Shown here: positions 27,152-40,100 of the stretch, in pieces | How positions within the stretch are numbered: position 1 is the stretch's first letter | Layout: every line of letters begins with the position of its first letter | NCBI GenBank assembly: GCA_014084085.1 | Contig: NPFB01000024.1 | Location: 17,188 to 81,187 of the forward strand | Origin: Hondaea fermentalgiana | Taxonomy: Eukaryota; Sar; Bigyra; Thraustochytrida; Thraustochytriidae | DNA: 64,000 nucleotides | Direction of reading: 5' to 3' | Notes under the pieces: model-generated | The model's database searches: none | Seen by the model: only the letters and a program-made list of their open reading frames with translations | What the model was told of the DNA's origin: nothing | Position numbers and translations under genes: made by a program

Positions 27152-29959
27152 CTAGCCTTGGACCGTCGATGAACGTCGCAAACGTTGGTTCTCGGCGGAG
27201 GAGGAGGACGACGACGACGAAGAGGCCGAGTACGAGGCGGAGATGGCCGAAGAGACCTGCTTGCGGGCATTGGAAAGCCGTGCGGCAGACTCCGTCTCTG
27301 TGAGAGGCGGGTCGCAACACATAATATGGTGAACAGCACCGGAGCTGGTCGAGGCACACTGCGCGGTCCCATCCAGATAAAGTACAATGTTCTCGTCGGA
27401 CTCGCACGAGCTGTGCGTGTCCGCGGTCCACAGAAGAACACCGAGATCGTCCGCAAAGCACGAAAAGTCGCCAACAAGGCCAGCGGCGCGCAATGACTCA
27501 TCTTCGGAGAAAATGAGCTTATTTGCGGACGAAAGCTTGTGTGTCAGCGCCGCCGCAGTGCACATCTGCATTCCCATGATACGAGAGCAAAAGTCTGAAG
27601 CTGCGGCGTACGTGAGCGCTTGGCCTTGGCATGCTGCCTGCACGCAATTCGGAGAAGTCGGGGCCTCTGTTGGGCCCGCAGAAGGGGCCCTCGTTGGCGA
27701 CATTGTCGGATTTGACGTATGTACCTCTGTCGGGCTCATCGAAGGGGCAATGGTTGGATAATTCGTAGTAGAGTTCCCGCTTGGGGTTCCCGACGTAAAA
27801 TTGCCATCATTGCCCCCACCAAGATCCTCGGTCGGAGAGCTTGTCGGGGACAAAGTGCTCGAGGCCTGCTCTGTCGGGGACATTGTCGGGCTGCTCGTTG
27901 GCGATGCCGACGGGGCATTCGTCGGTGCATCTGTTGGGTGATTCGTTGGAGATTCTGTGGGTGCCTCCGTGGGATGCTCCGTTGGAGCAACAGTGGGGGC
28001 ATCCGTCGGACATGGGACGCAAATGCCCCAATAAAGTCTGTATGCCTCGGCAGCCCGGTTGTACTCTGTCCTTGGTTGCGGTGCGCACCAGTAAAAATCC
28101 TCTGTGGACTTCATTTTGTTTATCCAAGCGCCAGTGTCATACGGACGATGGTCCCTAAAGGATGCCCCCTCGGTGAATTTTAGCGTAGGATCGCCGACTC
28201 GCAAATAGTCCCACTCAGTTGCGCAACGAATGACTTCTCCAGCCGGGAACATGTCAGAGTCCACGCTGTTGAGATCTGGACTATCAATCACGGTACCTCC
28301 ATTTTTCTCACTAATGATCGAACCAATGCAGGCGTCACTCGGGCTGTTCAGAAAGGTTGATGCGGCGGACGCTTCCAGGTCGCTTGCGTTCACCAAGCTT
28401 TGCCCGTCGTCGCTTTCAATCTCGCATGAGAATGTGCTCCAACTCATTGCAAAGCCTCCATCGCATATGCACGACGATCCGATCATCTGCGAGTCGGCTG
28501 GACAAGCGATGCATGCTTCTGCGCCCAGTGCGGTGTCCGTTTCGAAAACTTCGTCCGTATCTACTTGATACGCATTGTCGCTTGTTTCGTAAAGTACCTG
28601 CCGAGGCGGCTGCAAATTGACGTCAATAGTCAGTGAGGTACGATCCAAGAAAACGACTGTCGTTCGCGTCGCATCACTCGAGCGCTGCACCGAGGCCACC
28701 TGTTGACCCAAGGTCTCCCAGTCACCGTCCTTGAGGATCGCAAAACGAAGAGCCTTGACGTGGTGCAGGTCCTCAAGACTCATCTCGGCCAGGTCCAGCA
28801 GGCTTGGGAGGGAACCTTCGTAGAGGCTCACTTGAACCGGGCCTCTCGCGTCGCTAACTCTGTGTACGTTGAAAGGGTCCTTGTATGCGCGAAGCACGCT
28901 GTCGTCAGAGATGTCCACCACGTTAGCTGTTCGGATGGCGACCTGAAGGAACGCAAAGGCAGCTACCGCAAAAACTATGAGAAGACATCCCTTGGCGATG
29001 AAAGATTTTACGGTGATTCCCCGGGGGTGCTTGTGAGGAGGCGACGCGGCCGCAAGTGCCTCTCCCTCTTCAGATACAGGTGCTACCGCACTGATTGCCT
29101 TTGGTCTTGCTGCCGAGTCTGACGTCCGACGCCGCGTCATCGAAGACGTGTTCGGACTCTTCGGAGACCATGCCTCTTGAGAAGTCGGCGAGCCTGGCAG
29201 TGCGGCAGCATGTCCTGCGGCGTGTCCTGCGGCATACCTGGACTGCGAATTGGCAATTTGGTATTGCTGATACTGCTGGACCAAGTCGTTATTCGGTTGT
29301 CGATCCAAGTTTTCCTCGAAGGTGACTCCTCCTGGACTACTTAGAGATCCTTGCACACCCTCGAGCGCAGGGAGCGTAGGCGAGGATACACCGTTGATTG
29401 TAGGCGAAGTGAGGGTCTCGTTGTCGGAACTGAAGTAGTTGTTGGCCCCATTTTCGCCGTTGAGCTTGCTCTCTGCAAGTCGTTCGAGCCTCCGTTGCTC
29501 TTTGCGTTCACGTTTTTGGCGGCGCTTCTCTTTTCTCTCTGCCTTGAGACGGCGTCGTTCCTCGTGCGAGAGTAACGATTCATCGACGTGGCCGTGGTGA
29601 TGGCTATGATGGCCATGCTGAGCATGATGCAAATTCACCTCGGCATCGTCAGACTCCACTTGAGCCTGCGCACCGACGCCTTCCGCGGGAAGCATGTGTT
29701 GCCAGTGCTTCGCGCAGCTTTTTGCTTCAGAGATACTCGAAAAAGAAACACCTCGTCGAGGAGGACTGGTCTTGCCGCGCTGCGTGGCGCGCCGCACCGC
29801 GATGCCCCGATATCGCGAACGTCCTTCTGCGTGAAGGACTTTGACTTCCTCGTTCGTCTTTTGCAAGGACGCCTATTTCGTCAGTGGCCGCTACCCTGCT
29901 TGCAACTCACCAATGCTGACGAACTCAATTGTCTCTTTTTTACGCTTGCTCTCTGACAT
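27152..29959 (-). CDS. Type II membrane protein with Pro-Thr repeats and Cys-rich ectodomain
   Basis: The large frame lacks an ATG near its 5' end. An ATG at 29959 opens a 49-nt exon (MSESKRKKETIEFVSI) that ends at a consensus donor G|GTGAGT. An 84-nt intron (29910-29827, acceptor CTTCACGCAG) joins it in phase, giving 907 residues. The N-terminal cytoplasmic part has a His-rich patch and a highly basic, charged helix (EERRRLKAERKEKRRQKRER). One transmembrane segment follows (CLLIVFAVAAFAFLQVAI). The ectodomain holds a Cys-rich segment around CPADSQMIGSSC, then about 25 PTxxP/SPT repeats (PTDAPTVAPTEHPTEAPTES and so on). It ends with a Cys-containing domain (DFCSRIMGMQMCTAAALTHK, LLWTADTHSSC) of a lectin-like type common in stramenopile surface proteins, then a Ser-rich tail. 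A cell-surface or wall role is likely; function is unknown. Confidence 0.75.
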
Positions 29960-30717
29960 ACACTCACTTCTTGGAAGTATATTCTTTTCCAGTAGGCCTA
30001 CTCCGCCGGGTCTGGAAGCGTCTTTCTTTAACGAATGAATCTGCAGCGGGCTTTGGAGCAAGTAGAACGTTTAGTCGAGCCGTCAAATGGTTTGGTGGCT
30101 GACCAGATAGATGGCAGACCAAAGGATAAAAGCCAAAACGAGTCTTCATTACTTAGGATCCGAGTTGATAAAACTTTACCTTGACTCGTCTCACGGACTC
30201 GGACCAGACTCATAGAGGTGTGTACTCAACGGATATACGTTCTTTTTTCTCTTGCACTGTTTAGGAAAAAAGGGCACTGCAGGTCTACCGACCAACGGCC
30301 ATAATTGCTGATATCTCCAGCGTGAGCATATGGTATCGTTGTTTTTGAGCGAGCGAGCGAGCGAGTAAGTGAGTCTATCAAGCAGTGAGTTATGAAGTCC
30401 CCAGCCGGCCAGCTACAATGCTAATTGCAAGCACAAGCGCAAAGCGAAAGTTTACTCGACTTGTCATGAGAACGTTGGAAATGAATGCTTTGAGTGAGGA
30501 AAAGACGCAAATTTCGCTCCAAGTGCACTTTAGGTAAAGTAAAGAATAGAAAAGCTCGCGTGCTTGGCGAACAAGCAAACGTGCATTGCATTAGCCGTCC
30601 TCGCGACAACGTCTGGACAAACTCGCGCGCCCGAGGCATCCATCCACGCAAATAGCCTAGCCGAACGTCGTGCCTGACACCGCATTGCGTTGCGGTAAGG
30701 AGATACGACAACACACA
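29960..30717. other. Divergent intergenic region upstream of CFAP52
   Basis: AT-richer spacer with (GAGC)n at about 30347-30365. No coding signal is seen. It should contain the promoters of the repeat protein (minus) and CFAP52 (plus). Confidence 0.6.
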
Positions 30718-32628
30718 ATGCCCAAGCCAGACGAGCTCGAGCTGGTCTCAGCGCTTGGCTTCGCCGGTTCCGTCTCGAGCGGCCTGGTGGCACACCCTGA
30801 TGGCGAGCACATCATCTACCCGCTTGGATCTACGGTCGTAGTCAAAAACACCAAGACCGGTAAGCAAAACTTTCTGCACTCGCATACAGATGTGATCACC
30901 ACCATCGCTCTCTCCCCGGACGGCACCAAGATTGCGTCTGGACAGCGCACTCATCTTGGCTTCAAGGCCAAGGCAGTCCTCTGGGACTTTGCGGCCGCAG
31001 CACTCGGAGAAGCGGACGCCACGCTGCTCGAGCTCCCAGCCTTCCACACGGGCAAGGTGCAGTCCCTCTCGTTCTCGCCAAGCAGCAAGTACCTTGCATC
31101 TCTCGGAGGAGCCGATGACAACAAGCTCGCCATCTGGAACACCGAGACCGGTGGCAAGGTCGGCTTTGCTCCGGCTGCCTCCGAGTCGGCACTCACGGTG
31201 CGTTTCTTCAATGGCACCGACGAGAAGCTCGTCACCGCTGGATACCATCACGTAAGACGCTGGACCATCGACTTTCAGGCAGAAAAGCTCGAGCATGTCG
31301 AAGCCAACATGGGCACCCTTCGTCGCATTTTTAAGTGCATTGCCGTGGCCGAGGATGACGCCGTCGCCTACTGCGGAACCTCGACAGGCGACATCTTGGC
31401 CATCGCCCTTACCCCGCGCATTCCCAACTTCCAGCAGGCCGGCAACGAGCTCTTTCGCAAGGGAATCCGCGCCATTACTTTTGTGCGCGCGCCCAATGGT
31501 CAGCCGCAAATCATCGCCGGCTGCGGCAACGGCAGTGTCGTTGCACTCTGCGCCAAGACCCTGAAAAAGGTGGGCGCTGGCTCCGTCCTCGGAGAGGCCA
31601 CTTCGGTGGCTCCCGTGCGCGCGTCGCCTTCGGATCGCGTGACTCAAATGTACATTGGCACAAGCGAGAGCAACACGTACTTTTGCACTGACGTTGGCAG
31701 CCTGAAGGACTCGATTCAGCTGCGCTCCTCGTGTCATTTCCATCCGATCAACGATGTTGCCTTCCTGGAAGGTCTCGACGCCGTCTTTGTCACCTCCTCG
31801 CACAATGACATTCGAGTGTGGAACGCGCGCAAGCACCAAGAGCTTCTCCGCATTCAGGTTCCGAACGTGACGTGTAACGCTGTGGCCCTGCCCAAGAGCG
31901 GTGACCTCATCCTCTCTGGTTGGGATGACGGCAAGATCCGCGCCTTCAAGCCTGTCTCCGGAAAGCTGGAATTTGTCATCAACGATGCTCACCCCAACGG
32001 TGTGACAGCGCTCAGCGTCACGCACAATTGCCAGACCATCATCTCGGGCGGCCAGGAAGGCGCCGTGCGCTTCTGGGACATGCGCAGCCGCAAGATGAAG
32101 GCGTCCCTCAAGGAACACAAGGGCCCCGTGACCTCGATTTCGGTACGCGCAGACGATAAGGAATGCATTAGCTCCAGCGACGACGGCTCTTGCATTCAGT
32201 GGGACCTCATCAGCCACAGGCGCGCGCAGGCCATGTTTGCGCAGACCATGTTCAAGAACGCACTCTATCACCCGGACGAGTCTCAAGTGCTTACGTGCGG
32301 ATCGGACCGCAAACTCACTTATTGGGACGCTTTTGACGGCACTGCCATTCGCATTCTCGAGGCATCGCAGCATCAGATCAACGCGCTCGACGTCGACCGC
32401 GAAGGAGACTGCTTTGTCGCCGCGGGCAATGGCTGCCAAGTCAAGGTTTTTTCGTACGATGAAGGCGATCTCGTCGCGCAGGGTGATGGCCACTCTGGTG
32501 CCATCAACGCTGTTCGCATCTCGCCGGACCAGCGCCGGCTCGTCTCAGTTGGCGACGAGGGCGCGATCTTTGTTTGGAGCTACCCGCGCCTTGATCTTCG
32601 CGCAGAGGAAGAGGCAAAGTACAAGTAA
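30718..32628 (+). CDS. CFAP52: Cilia- and flagella-associated protein 52 (WD40, axonemal)
   Basis: The 636-residue WD40 protein is CFAP52 (WDR16/FAP52), an inner-junction protein of motile axonemes. The start is very characteristic: LGFAGSVSSGLVAHPDGEHI, then IYPLGSTVVVKN, FLHSHTDVITTIALSPDG and IASGQRTHLGFKAKAVLWDF. About twelve WD-type repeats fill two beta-propellers, for example SSHNDIRVWNARKHQELLRI, SGGQEGAVRFWDMRSRK and SVGDEGAIFVWSY near the C-terminus. The length fits the family (human about 620). The ATG at 30718 (ACACACAATGCCC) is chosen because the frame upstream has only non-ATG starts. Its presence implies that the organism builds motile flagella, as expected for biflagellate zoospores. 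The gene is a single exon with strong C/G third positions. Confidence 0.95.
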   Translation: MPKPDELELVSALGFAGSVSSGLVAHPDGEHIIYPLGSTVVVKNTKTGKQNFLHSHTDVITTIALSPDGTKIASGQRTHLGFKAKAVLWDFAAAALGEADATLLELPAFHTGKVQSLSFSPSSKYLASLGGADDNKLAIWNTETGGKVGFAPAASESALTVRFFNGTDEKLVTAGYHHVRRWTIDFQAEKLEHVEANMGTLRRIFKCIAVAEDDAVAYCGTSTGDILAIALTPRIPNFQQAGNELFRKGIRAITFVRAPNGQPQIIAGCGNGSVVALCAKTLKKVGAGSVLGEATSVAPVRASPSDRVTQMYIGTSESNTYFCTDVGSLKDSIQLRSSCHFHPINDVAFLEGLDAVFVTSSHNDIRVWNARKHQELLRIQVPNVTCNAVALPKSGDLILSGWDDGKIRAFKPVSGKLEFVINDAHPNGVTALSVTHNCQTIISGGQEGAVRFWDMRSRKMKASLKEHKGPVTSISVRADDKECISSSDDGSCIQWDLISHRRAQAMFAQTMFKNALYHPDESQVLTCGSDRKLTYWDAFDGTAIRILEASQHQINALDVDREGDCFVAAGNGCQVKVFSYDEGDLVAQGDGHSGAINAVRISPDQRRLVSVGDEGAIFVWSYPRLDLRAEEEAKYK

Positions 32629-32957
32629 AAAGATTTACAATGTGGACGTGAGTCACTCACCAGCTTTCGTTCCAACAATCCCACAAATATATGCACAAAC
32701 TCCTCCGGGCTCACCTTTATCTGGTCTGGAAAAGAAAGTAAATTTCTTCTGACGCCACGAGCAATACCTTCTGCATCCGTTCGATCCAAGCATACATTTG
32801 GAGGACCTGTCTCCACCCTGAGAGGCCAACGAAGAAAACATAGAAAAGAAAAGAAAAAGAAAAGACCATGCAAATCTACAGAAGATGAGTACAGGACCCA
32901 ATCTACACCTCAAGGAAAGGGTGATAGGATTATGAATTTCATCAACTCGACTCAAAG
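32629..32957. other. Convergent intergenic region
   Basis: About 330 bases of 3' flanking DNA lie between the CFAP52 and MPDU1-like stops, with an AAAAGAAAAG-type run near 32845. No feature is recognised. Confidence 0.6.
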
Positions 32958-33707
32958 TTATTCTCTCTTGTACTTGGCAAAGTGCTCCGCCGTGCTCTTC
33001 CTATACCAGATAATCTGGGCCAAAATAATTGAATTGAAGAAAAGAGGCGAGATCTCGCCAAGGATAGCAACAGGCTCGCCTACCTCCTGAATCACCGTCA
33101 AAAGACGAACCAAACCCCCACCGACAGAGACTGCAAGCGTAGAAAGCGCCAAAACACCAGTGTGGCCATTGACGAAATTGGCATAAATTTGAGGCGAGCG
33201 CGCGAAGACCGCCCCACCGCTCGAATAAAGAATGAGCAAGGGTCGCATCTCTGGCGGAAGGCTTAGCATTCCTACAGTGACTACCGCTAGTCCTGCAGCC
33301 GAAGCCAGCGCGAAAGCCCCGCCTTTGCGACCGTAATAAACAATAAGACCAACAATGACCATGTTCTGCGCCAGCAGAACGTACTTTTCACCATACGTGC
33401 TGAATGGACTGCCAAGCATGGCATGGTATACGAGCACTGCAACGTACATGCTCGTTTCCAGATACACCGAAGTTGTTGAGAGCCCATCGACAGAGCGTGC
33501 CTTGAGAATGTTGAGGATGAGCGGCAACTTCAGCACAGTTGCCATCACAATGATGCCATATCCGGCAACCTTACTCAGCGTCTCTTTCAAGCAGAGAGTG
33601 TCGGCCACATTCAGGTCCAGTACCAGCGAGTCGAAGCACCCGTCAGAGATAAGTAACGGGCTCACGAGGGGCCTCGTCAGGTTGAGAGCATCGCGTAGAG
33701 CCTCCAT
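32958..33707 (-). CDS. MPDU1: MPDU1-like PQ-loop membrane protein
   Basis: This 249-residue multi-spanning protein matches mannose-P-dolichol utilization defect 1. Two PQ-loop repeats are visible: KLPLILNILKARSVDGLSTT (about residues 58-77) and ARSPQIYANFVNGHTGVLAL (about 168-187). The block TLCLKETLSKVAGYGIIV precedes the first, as in animal MPDU1, and SPFSTYGEKYVLL follows it. About seven hydrophobic segments are present. MPDU1 is needed in the ER for use of dolichol-phosphate mannose and glucose in N-glycan and GPI synthesis, acting on substrate availability by an unknown mechanism. The ATG at 33707 is the first in frame, and length fits the family. In this window it adds to a set of secretory-glycosylation genes. 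Confidence 0.9.
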   Translation of the reverse strand: MEALRDALNLTRPLVSPLLISDGCFDSLVLDLNVADTLCLKETLSKVAGYGIIVMATVLKLPLILNILKARSVDGLSTTSVYLETSMYVAVLVYHAMLGSPFSTYGEKYVLLAQNMVIVGLIVYYGRKGGAFALASAAGLAVVTVGMLSLPPEMRPLLILYSSGGAVFARSPQIYANFVNGHTGVLALSTLAVSVGGGLVRLLTVIQEVGEPVAILGEISPLFFNSIILAQIIWYRKSTAEHFAKYKRE

Positions 33708-34157
33708 GCTCTTGATTTCTACTTCCTTTGTTCACTCGCTGATCCAGACTTGCTTTGTCGTACCCGGGGTACGCTGTCCTGACTACAGCGCAGCCTTCGG
33801 CCCCTTCACACGTCCGCTGGGTCGCGGTCGCGGACGCGCCACGTTGGCCAGGATTCTGTAGTTCTTTTGCTTCACTTCTTCTTCTTCTTCTTTCGATCTA
33901 TACGAGCAGCAACGGGGAATGTGATTTTCTATCCTTGAGCAAAAGGGCAAAAGTTCGTGCGCTGATAATTCACCAACCAAGTATTCCGCAGCGTCGTTTT
34001 TATGTAGAGATAAAGAATAAGCCTTCGACAGTCTGAGTCCGTGACCCCAAGATAGGCGTATAATAGTTTTACCTGGCCGCACGCAAATCTCCTGGGAAAC
34101 AACAAAATTTACTTTTTCTTTTTTTCCTAGTACGTATACCACGATTTTTCTAACCAA
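33708..34157. other. Intergenic region between MPDU1-like gene and giant gene
   Basis: This is 5' of MPDU1 and 3' of the giant minus-strand gene. It has a TTCTTC run near 33875-33892 and AT-rich DNA, with no gene recognised. Confidence 0.6.
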
Positions 34158-37100
34158 TCAGAAACGCACGTTCATAAGCGATGGCCGCGCCTTGTCGCAG
34201 ACAGAGCAGTAAAACGAGCCCTCGTCGTTGAACATAGTGCAGCCGCCGAACTCCGGATCGCACATCCATTTGTCGTTGGGGACAACAAGATTACCATCCC
34301 AGCCAGATCCGCACGCCTGGCACTCCACATCAGAAGGCAGGTTGAGGCACGTACAGACCGGGCATTGCCAACGCTGGTTGCGTCGTTCCTCGTCAAGGTC
34401 AACGCGGTCGTCATCCCGCGTAAGAAGGTTGTCTGGGAGATGAAGTGCGTCCACAAATCGATCCCAGCTAATCGTACCCGCGTTTTCCTCATCAATGAGA
34501 TTCACAACAAGAGCCACATCAGCGGGTGAATATCCAAGTCGGAGATCCTCGATCATACGCTGCAGCTCCGCGTGCGTTAGCGTGCCATCGTTATCCGCAT
34601 CGGCACGCGTAAAGGTGGCGAGCAGATCGATCGTGTTCTTGGGCGACCGCAAGACGCGGAGCAGCGACACACTGAGCTGCTGCAACTTGGCGCGGGCGCT
34701 GAGCAAGTGCCACTCGGATCGCTCCGTGAAGAGCTTGGCGAGCGGCGTGTCGCCCCAGAGATACTTTTCGCGGCGGCGAAGGCGCAAGTTTGACTCAAAG
34801 TGATCAACGCGAGCCTGGATCTCCGACGCAGAAAATGCAGACTCCAAGAGCTCGAGCTCTTCATCAGAGTAATGCATGTCGCAATTCACGAAGCGGAGAC
34901 AGGCCAAGACGAGCTCCTTGTCGTGGTCGCCTTCAGCACGCTCTAGATGCATCGTCGGACTCGTATCAATACAACTTCCGTCTTCAATCGAAAGCAGGGC
35001 GTAGTCACTTGTAATGTCCGACTGAGGCGTGTGCAGTACGCGGCGCAGCGTTTCGGCTTCGGCAAGCGAGACCGATACAAAGAACTTGCCCGCGTGAGGG
35101 TTTCGAGACGGAGGAAGTCGCTCGGCCACAGAGCGCCGCAAGGTGAGATCAGCGGGGCTCGCTGGCGCCGTGGCGACCGCGATGGCACGCACCGCAGCCG
35201 CGTTGGGCGCGAGACCAAACTCGCTCATCAGATGCTGGTGCAATAGAGGCACGAGCTTGCCCAGCTGCTCCGTAAACGAGGAAGGCGACCACTCGAGCAC
35301 GACCATGACATTTTTCAATCGGCGATCGCCCAGACCAATCCATCGGGGCCGGAACCAGTTGTCGCTCAACAAAAGGTTATCTGGGTAGTCGAGCTGCGGC
35401 TGCGACTCCCGCACGCGAAAGTCCGCAAACCGGTAAAATGGTTCGTCGCCAATCACGCCCGAAGGTTTTGCGTTAAGGTGCGCAACATCCCACGGATTTG
35501 CCTGCTCGTCGTCGCGCGAGAAGCGGCTCACCTTCTCTTGCTCCTCTTCGGCCTCTTCCTCTTGCTGCTGCTGCTGCTCCTGTTCGTTCTCATTGACGAT
35601 TTCAGCCTCGAGTTCCTCGGATTTAAGATCCTTCGTGTACTTGACGCGTTCGACAATATCTTCCACGAGACTGCGGGCCGCGTCCGAGGTGGCGAAATCC
35701 TTGTTCTCTTGTACTAAATTCTTCACCTTTTCGTGGAACGGTTTGGGCGCGGGAATGTGATCAGGAACCTCAAAGCCCACGGGCTCGCGAAAGAGCTCAA
35801 TGCACCGCACCAACCACTCGCGCTCTTCGGCAGAGAGCACCGCTGTGCCAGGCCCGTCAGCGCCGTCCACGAATCGACGAAGTCGTTGAGAATTTGTCAT
35901 CGCATCAGGGGCATCGGGAAGGAGCGGCGAGTGTGCCTTGACGTCGCCAACAAGTGACGAGAGGGCCTCCTTTCGCCAGCAATTGTAAAGTTCCTGGAAA
36001 CTCAGCATCGAAAATTGAATGGCCTCCATGCGCATGCTATTGACAAGCAGCCACGCAGGGACATCGAGAGGCTTGACCGCGCTGTGGCGCAGACTGAGGT
36101 CCTTTTTGATGAGTTGCTCAACCTCAGCAATGAGATAAAGCTCCACCTTTTGGCCGACGCCGATGCCGCGCATGCGAAAAGAGCCTTGTGCGTAGTCGCG
36201 AAAGGTCATATCCTTGCCAATCGTCACGACGGCGCGAGCGTCCGGTGCTTGTTTGATGTCCATTCCTGTTGTATGCACTTGATCGTAGAACGTGAAGCGT
36301 CGCGACGGATCGACGCCACACTGCGAGAGGTGAAGACTCTTGCCGCTCGACCTTTGCAAGAACATCTTGCGATCCGCCCGATCGAGATAGACGACGCCTT
36401 CAAACTGCGACCGGGGCAAAAAGTCTAGCAGGTAATGAGCCACCTGTTCATTGTCCATGCCTGTGATGAGGGCTCCCGTGTCGATAAGAGCATGAATTGG
36501 GGGCTGACTTGCCGCGACATCCCGCAGCAAACTCTTGGCCGTCCAGTCTGACTTATGCTTGACCGTGACCACCTCATCTGACGAGAGCACATGCATAATC
36601 TTGCCATCCGAGCCGGGCTCATACATGCACGAGCCGAGATCGTCGGGCAGCAAGTTACTCGGTGTTCCCGAGAAACCGATGCGCTTCTGAAACAACAAGG
36701 TGCTGCCAAGTTCGTGGCCGCAGGCGCTAATTTTGATGCTTTGAAAGTTCATGCATGCCGGGAACACGTGTTGACGCAGGTAATACGTGATGACGCGCTC
36801 CTCTTTGCGCAGCAAATGAAAGAGACGGTCGAGCTGTTTCGGGTCGTTTGCTTGAAAGAGAGGCAAGGGAAGCACAGGGAGTTGTTCGCCCAGATCGCGC
36901 GACGCATGCTCGAGCCAGGCCCGGAACAACCGACTCGAGGGGCGCTGGTCCCGCGGGCCCACCTCACGGCTGAAATCGGCCTTGAGCTGCGTCACAATTG
37001 TGCGCATATCGTTCAGACGAAGACCCTCGTATCTGTAGCCGAGTACCGAAAGCCCAATGACAACGTCTGGGTGGGCGAACTCCGATGACCGCGAAGGCAC

Positions 37101-40100
37101 ATCCTTGCCGACAAACGGCACTGCCATGAGCTTGCGCGAGAGGGGCGTGCGACGCTGGTCGATGTTCGCAAGATCCACGGGGCTGAGAATGCCGAACGAG
37201 ACACGATCAATCTTCGAGAGCACGTGCGGAAGCAAGACACGAATCCAGTCTCGCGCTAGATTGAGCAACTTCATGTTATCCCCTGAACGCGATGCAAAGT
37301 CCTCGTCGACAGCGGCACTCGACCACAAGTCCTCCAAAACCATGTAGTCGACGAGCGCATCCGTCGGCGGCAGGTCGTGCGCATTGCGCTGCACCCACAG
37401 AGCGCACCACTCGGCTGCAGGGCGCATAAGACGCGAACGATAAAAGGCGTCATCCAAAAGAACAAGATGCGGATTACGTTGCAGAGCATGAGAGTCGTAC
37501 CCAGCTTCGACGACGGCATCGATCTCGTCCAAGATTGAATTTGCATGGTCTTGCATTTCGACTTCCGGGAAGAAGGATTTCAGAATCTCGCGCGCCTCCG
37601 GGAAGAATGCTCCAAGCAAGTGAATAGGCAGGTCCCATCGAAATCCCGACATGTCGATAGGATCCTTGAGACCGATCGGAAAGTTCAGCTCCGACCGCAG
37701 CGGGTGAAGAAGAACGTCGACCTCGTCCATGATGAGCACACCGTCTCGCCACATGTCAAAAATGGGCACCATCGAGTCCGCCATGTCGGATCGTGCCTGC
37801 ATCGTGTCGCGCAAGTGAACAATCTCCTTGTTCTGTCGCAGACTCGACGTCGGCCGCAACACGTCAGGGTCTACGCTTTCCAGCGAGTGCATATGCTCAA
37901 CAAACTTGAGAAAGAGAGACTTGACCGCATCGGGGGAGGACACCACCACCGAGCGCGACCGACGCGCCTCGTCAAGTTTGTCGTATACAGCTCGAGCGAT
38001 ATCGACGGCATCCTCGCAGCCGCGGTCAAATTCAAGCGTGAAGACACGCTTCGTAATGATTGCAGCGAAACGCGAACGCATGATGTGCCGCGTCTGTTCA
38101 AGCAATGCGGTAGGCATAACCTGAGTCACCAGCGTATCACCATCTGCGAGCAGCAGCGTGAGCAGCGGAGCCACCACGGTCGTCTTGCCGGCGCCCATGA
38201 TCATTTGTTGGACATGTGACCGATTGTGTTTAACATCATCCGCAAAGGATCGCACAATCTCCACCTGACGTTCGCGCAGAACAATGTCAAAGACATACTC
38301 AAAGACCAAGAAGCGCGGATCGAAGGAACCGTCGTCCTCCACATAATGGCGTACGGTGGTCAGCGTCTCGGCGAGACTACGTGCAAGCTGGTCGGCACGA
38401 AAGTCCGCGCCGGACGACGTCGACGACTGCGCGCGCTTAAGATCCCGCGCAAGCTGAGCAGCACGGTTGGCGTGGGAGATACGGTTCGTCCGCACCAAGA
38501 CATGGACCACGCGGTCAAGCATAGTCTCTACCTGACCGGCCTCCAGCGAAGGGTTTACCTTTTGCAAGTCTGCCGACGCCTCGCGCGACAAGAGCGCCTG
38601 TGTCAAGAGTGCAAACGTGACGCAGTCTCGCTGACGCGAGTGCGAGCTGAGTCGCAGCTTGCAGTCTGGGTCCTCGAGATGGTTTGCCTCGGCGAGAACG
38701 TCTGCAATCGTGTCCCGGACGAGACGTGCATCTTCCATTTGCAGGTGCTCCAAAGCGGCGACGATCTCGTCGAGCGCCGCCGATTTACGGGATACCAGAA
38801 CAGGCTCCCGTTTGTGCTTGTACGCATTTGCAAAGCCGGCGACGTCATCCTCGAGACGCTTCAACATGTCTTGCGCGACCGTCGTTTGCGCTGCAGGATG
38901 ACTGTGCAGATCGAACGGCAACGAGTCGGATGGAACTTCCGAGGTGGCTTTGACAATCTTGATGAAATCTTCCCAGAGAGCCGCAAGAGGCTCCCGCATG
39001 ATTTTGGCCTCGTCCGCGTCTGACACGGCGCGCTCGGCACAACCCGTGTCTTCCACGGAAGCGGGTTGGATCGGATGCGAGATGCCGTTGGGAATATCCT
39101 TGAGAACAAATGCTGGCCGAAAGCGCGACGAGGCTTCGTTGCGCGAATGAACAATGGGCCAAGCTTCCTGGAATTCCATGTCAATTAGATCCAACCACAT
39201 TTTCACGCCTGAATCTCGTCCGCTGCGCGAATACAGGTTGATTCCCGTTCGGAGGAGGCCAAGCGAATCGGGATCGGTCGGGACCTGAGGCCACGCGCGC
39301 GAGGGCTCCTCAAGCACAGCAAAGAGCTGAGCCATGTGACGCGAATTTGAGGCCTCGACTTCGCCGTCCGTGACGCTTTCTCGGCCCCAGCGCGACAGCT
39401 TGAGATGCAAATATCGTGCCATGATCTCGCCAAAGGCACGCGGGTTCGCATGGTCCTGAGTGGGCACCGAGGACGTGAGGAGCTGGTAAAGAAAAGTAAA
39501 CCCAAGCTGCCGATTTACGCCGCTTTCCTCGTCCATGACAATCTGTTCGTCAAAAATGACAGACGTCATGAATGTCGAAAATGTTGAGGGAGATGAACCG
39601 TCGCCAAGCTGAGGACGAAAGTGCAGACGCTTAAGCGTCGTCCCATGCGCATCATAGTACTCGAGCGACTGGCTTTGTACTTTGTTCCACGGCGCGCCGC
39701 CGACGCGAGGCGCCGGGGCCTTGAGATCAATCGGAGTGAGCTTGGCAACCGACAAAGCGGCCAGCCGGTTCTTGATCAGAGCAGTGCCGGATGCCGTGAG
39801 TCGGCAAATCTTGAGCTCCTCCTCGTGCGAAAGCCTGCAACTGGCCGACACGCGCGGAAGCTTGCTCAGATACCTATCGTACTCATTGTGGACCTCCCAA
39901 GAAGGACGGATGGCGTCCCGAGCGTACATGGTCGCCAACGACAGACGAAGTCGGCACGCATGCGCGTCCGGGTGCATGTCGTCGAGAGTGTCCTCGAACT
40001 GCGACCAAATGAATCCCTCGTCCGGAGAAAAGGGAACGTCGACCGTGCAGGTAGGCGCAAGCTTGAACGCTTGCTCGTACTGGCGCTTCAAGAGCTTCAA

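Noticed and set aside
30748..32493. 581-codon antisense frame over CFAP52
   Set aside because: Same codon-bias mirror effect; the sense frame is an unmistakable WD40 protein.
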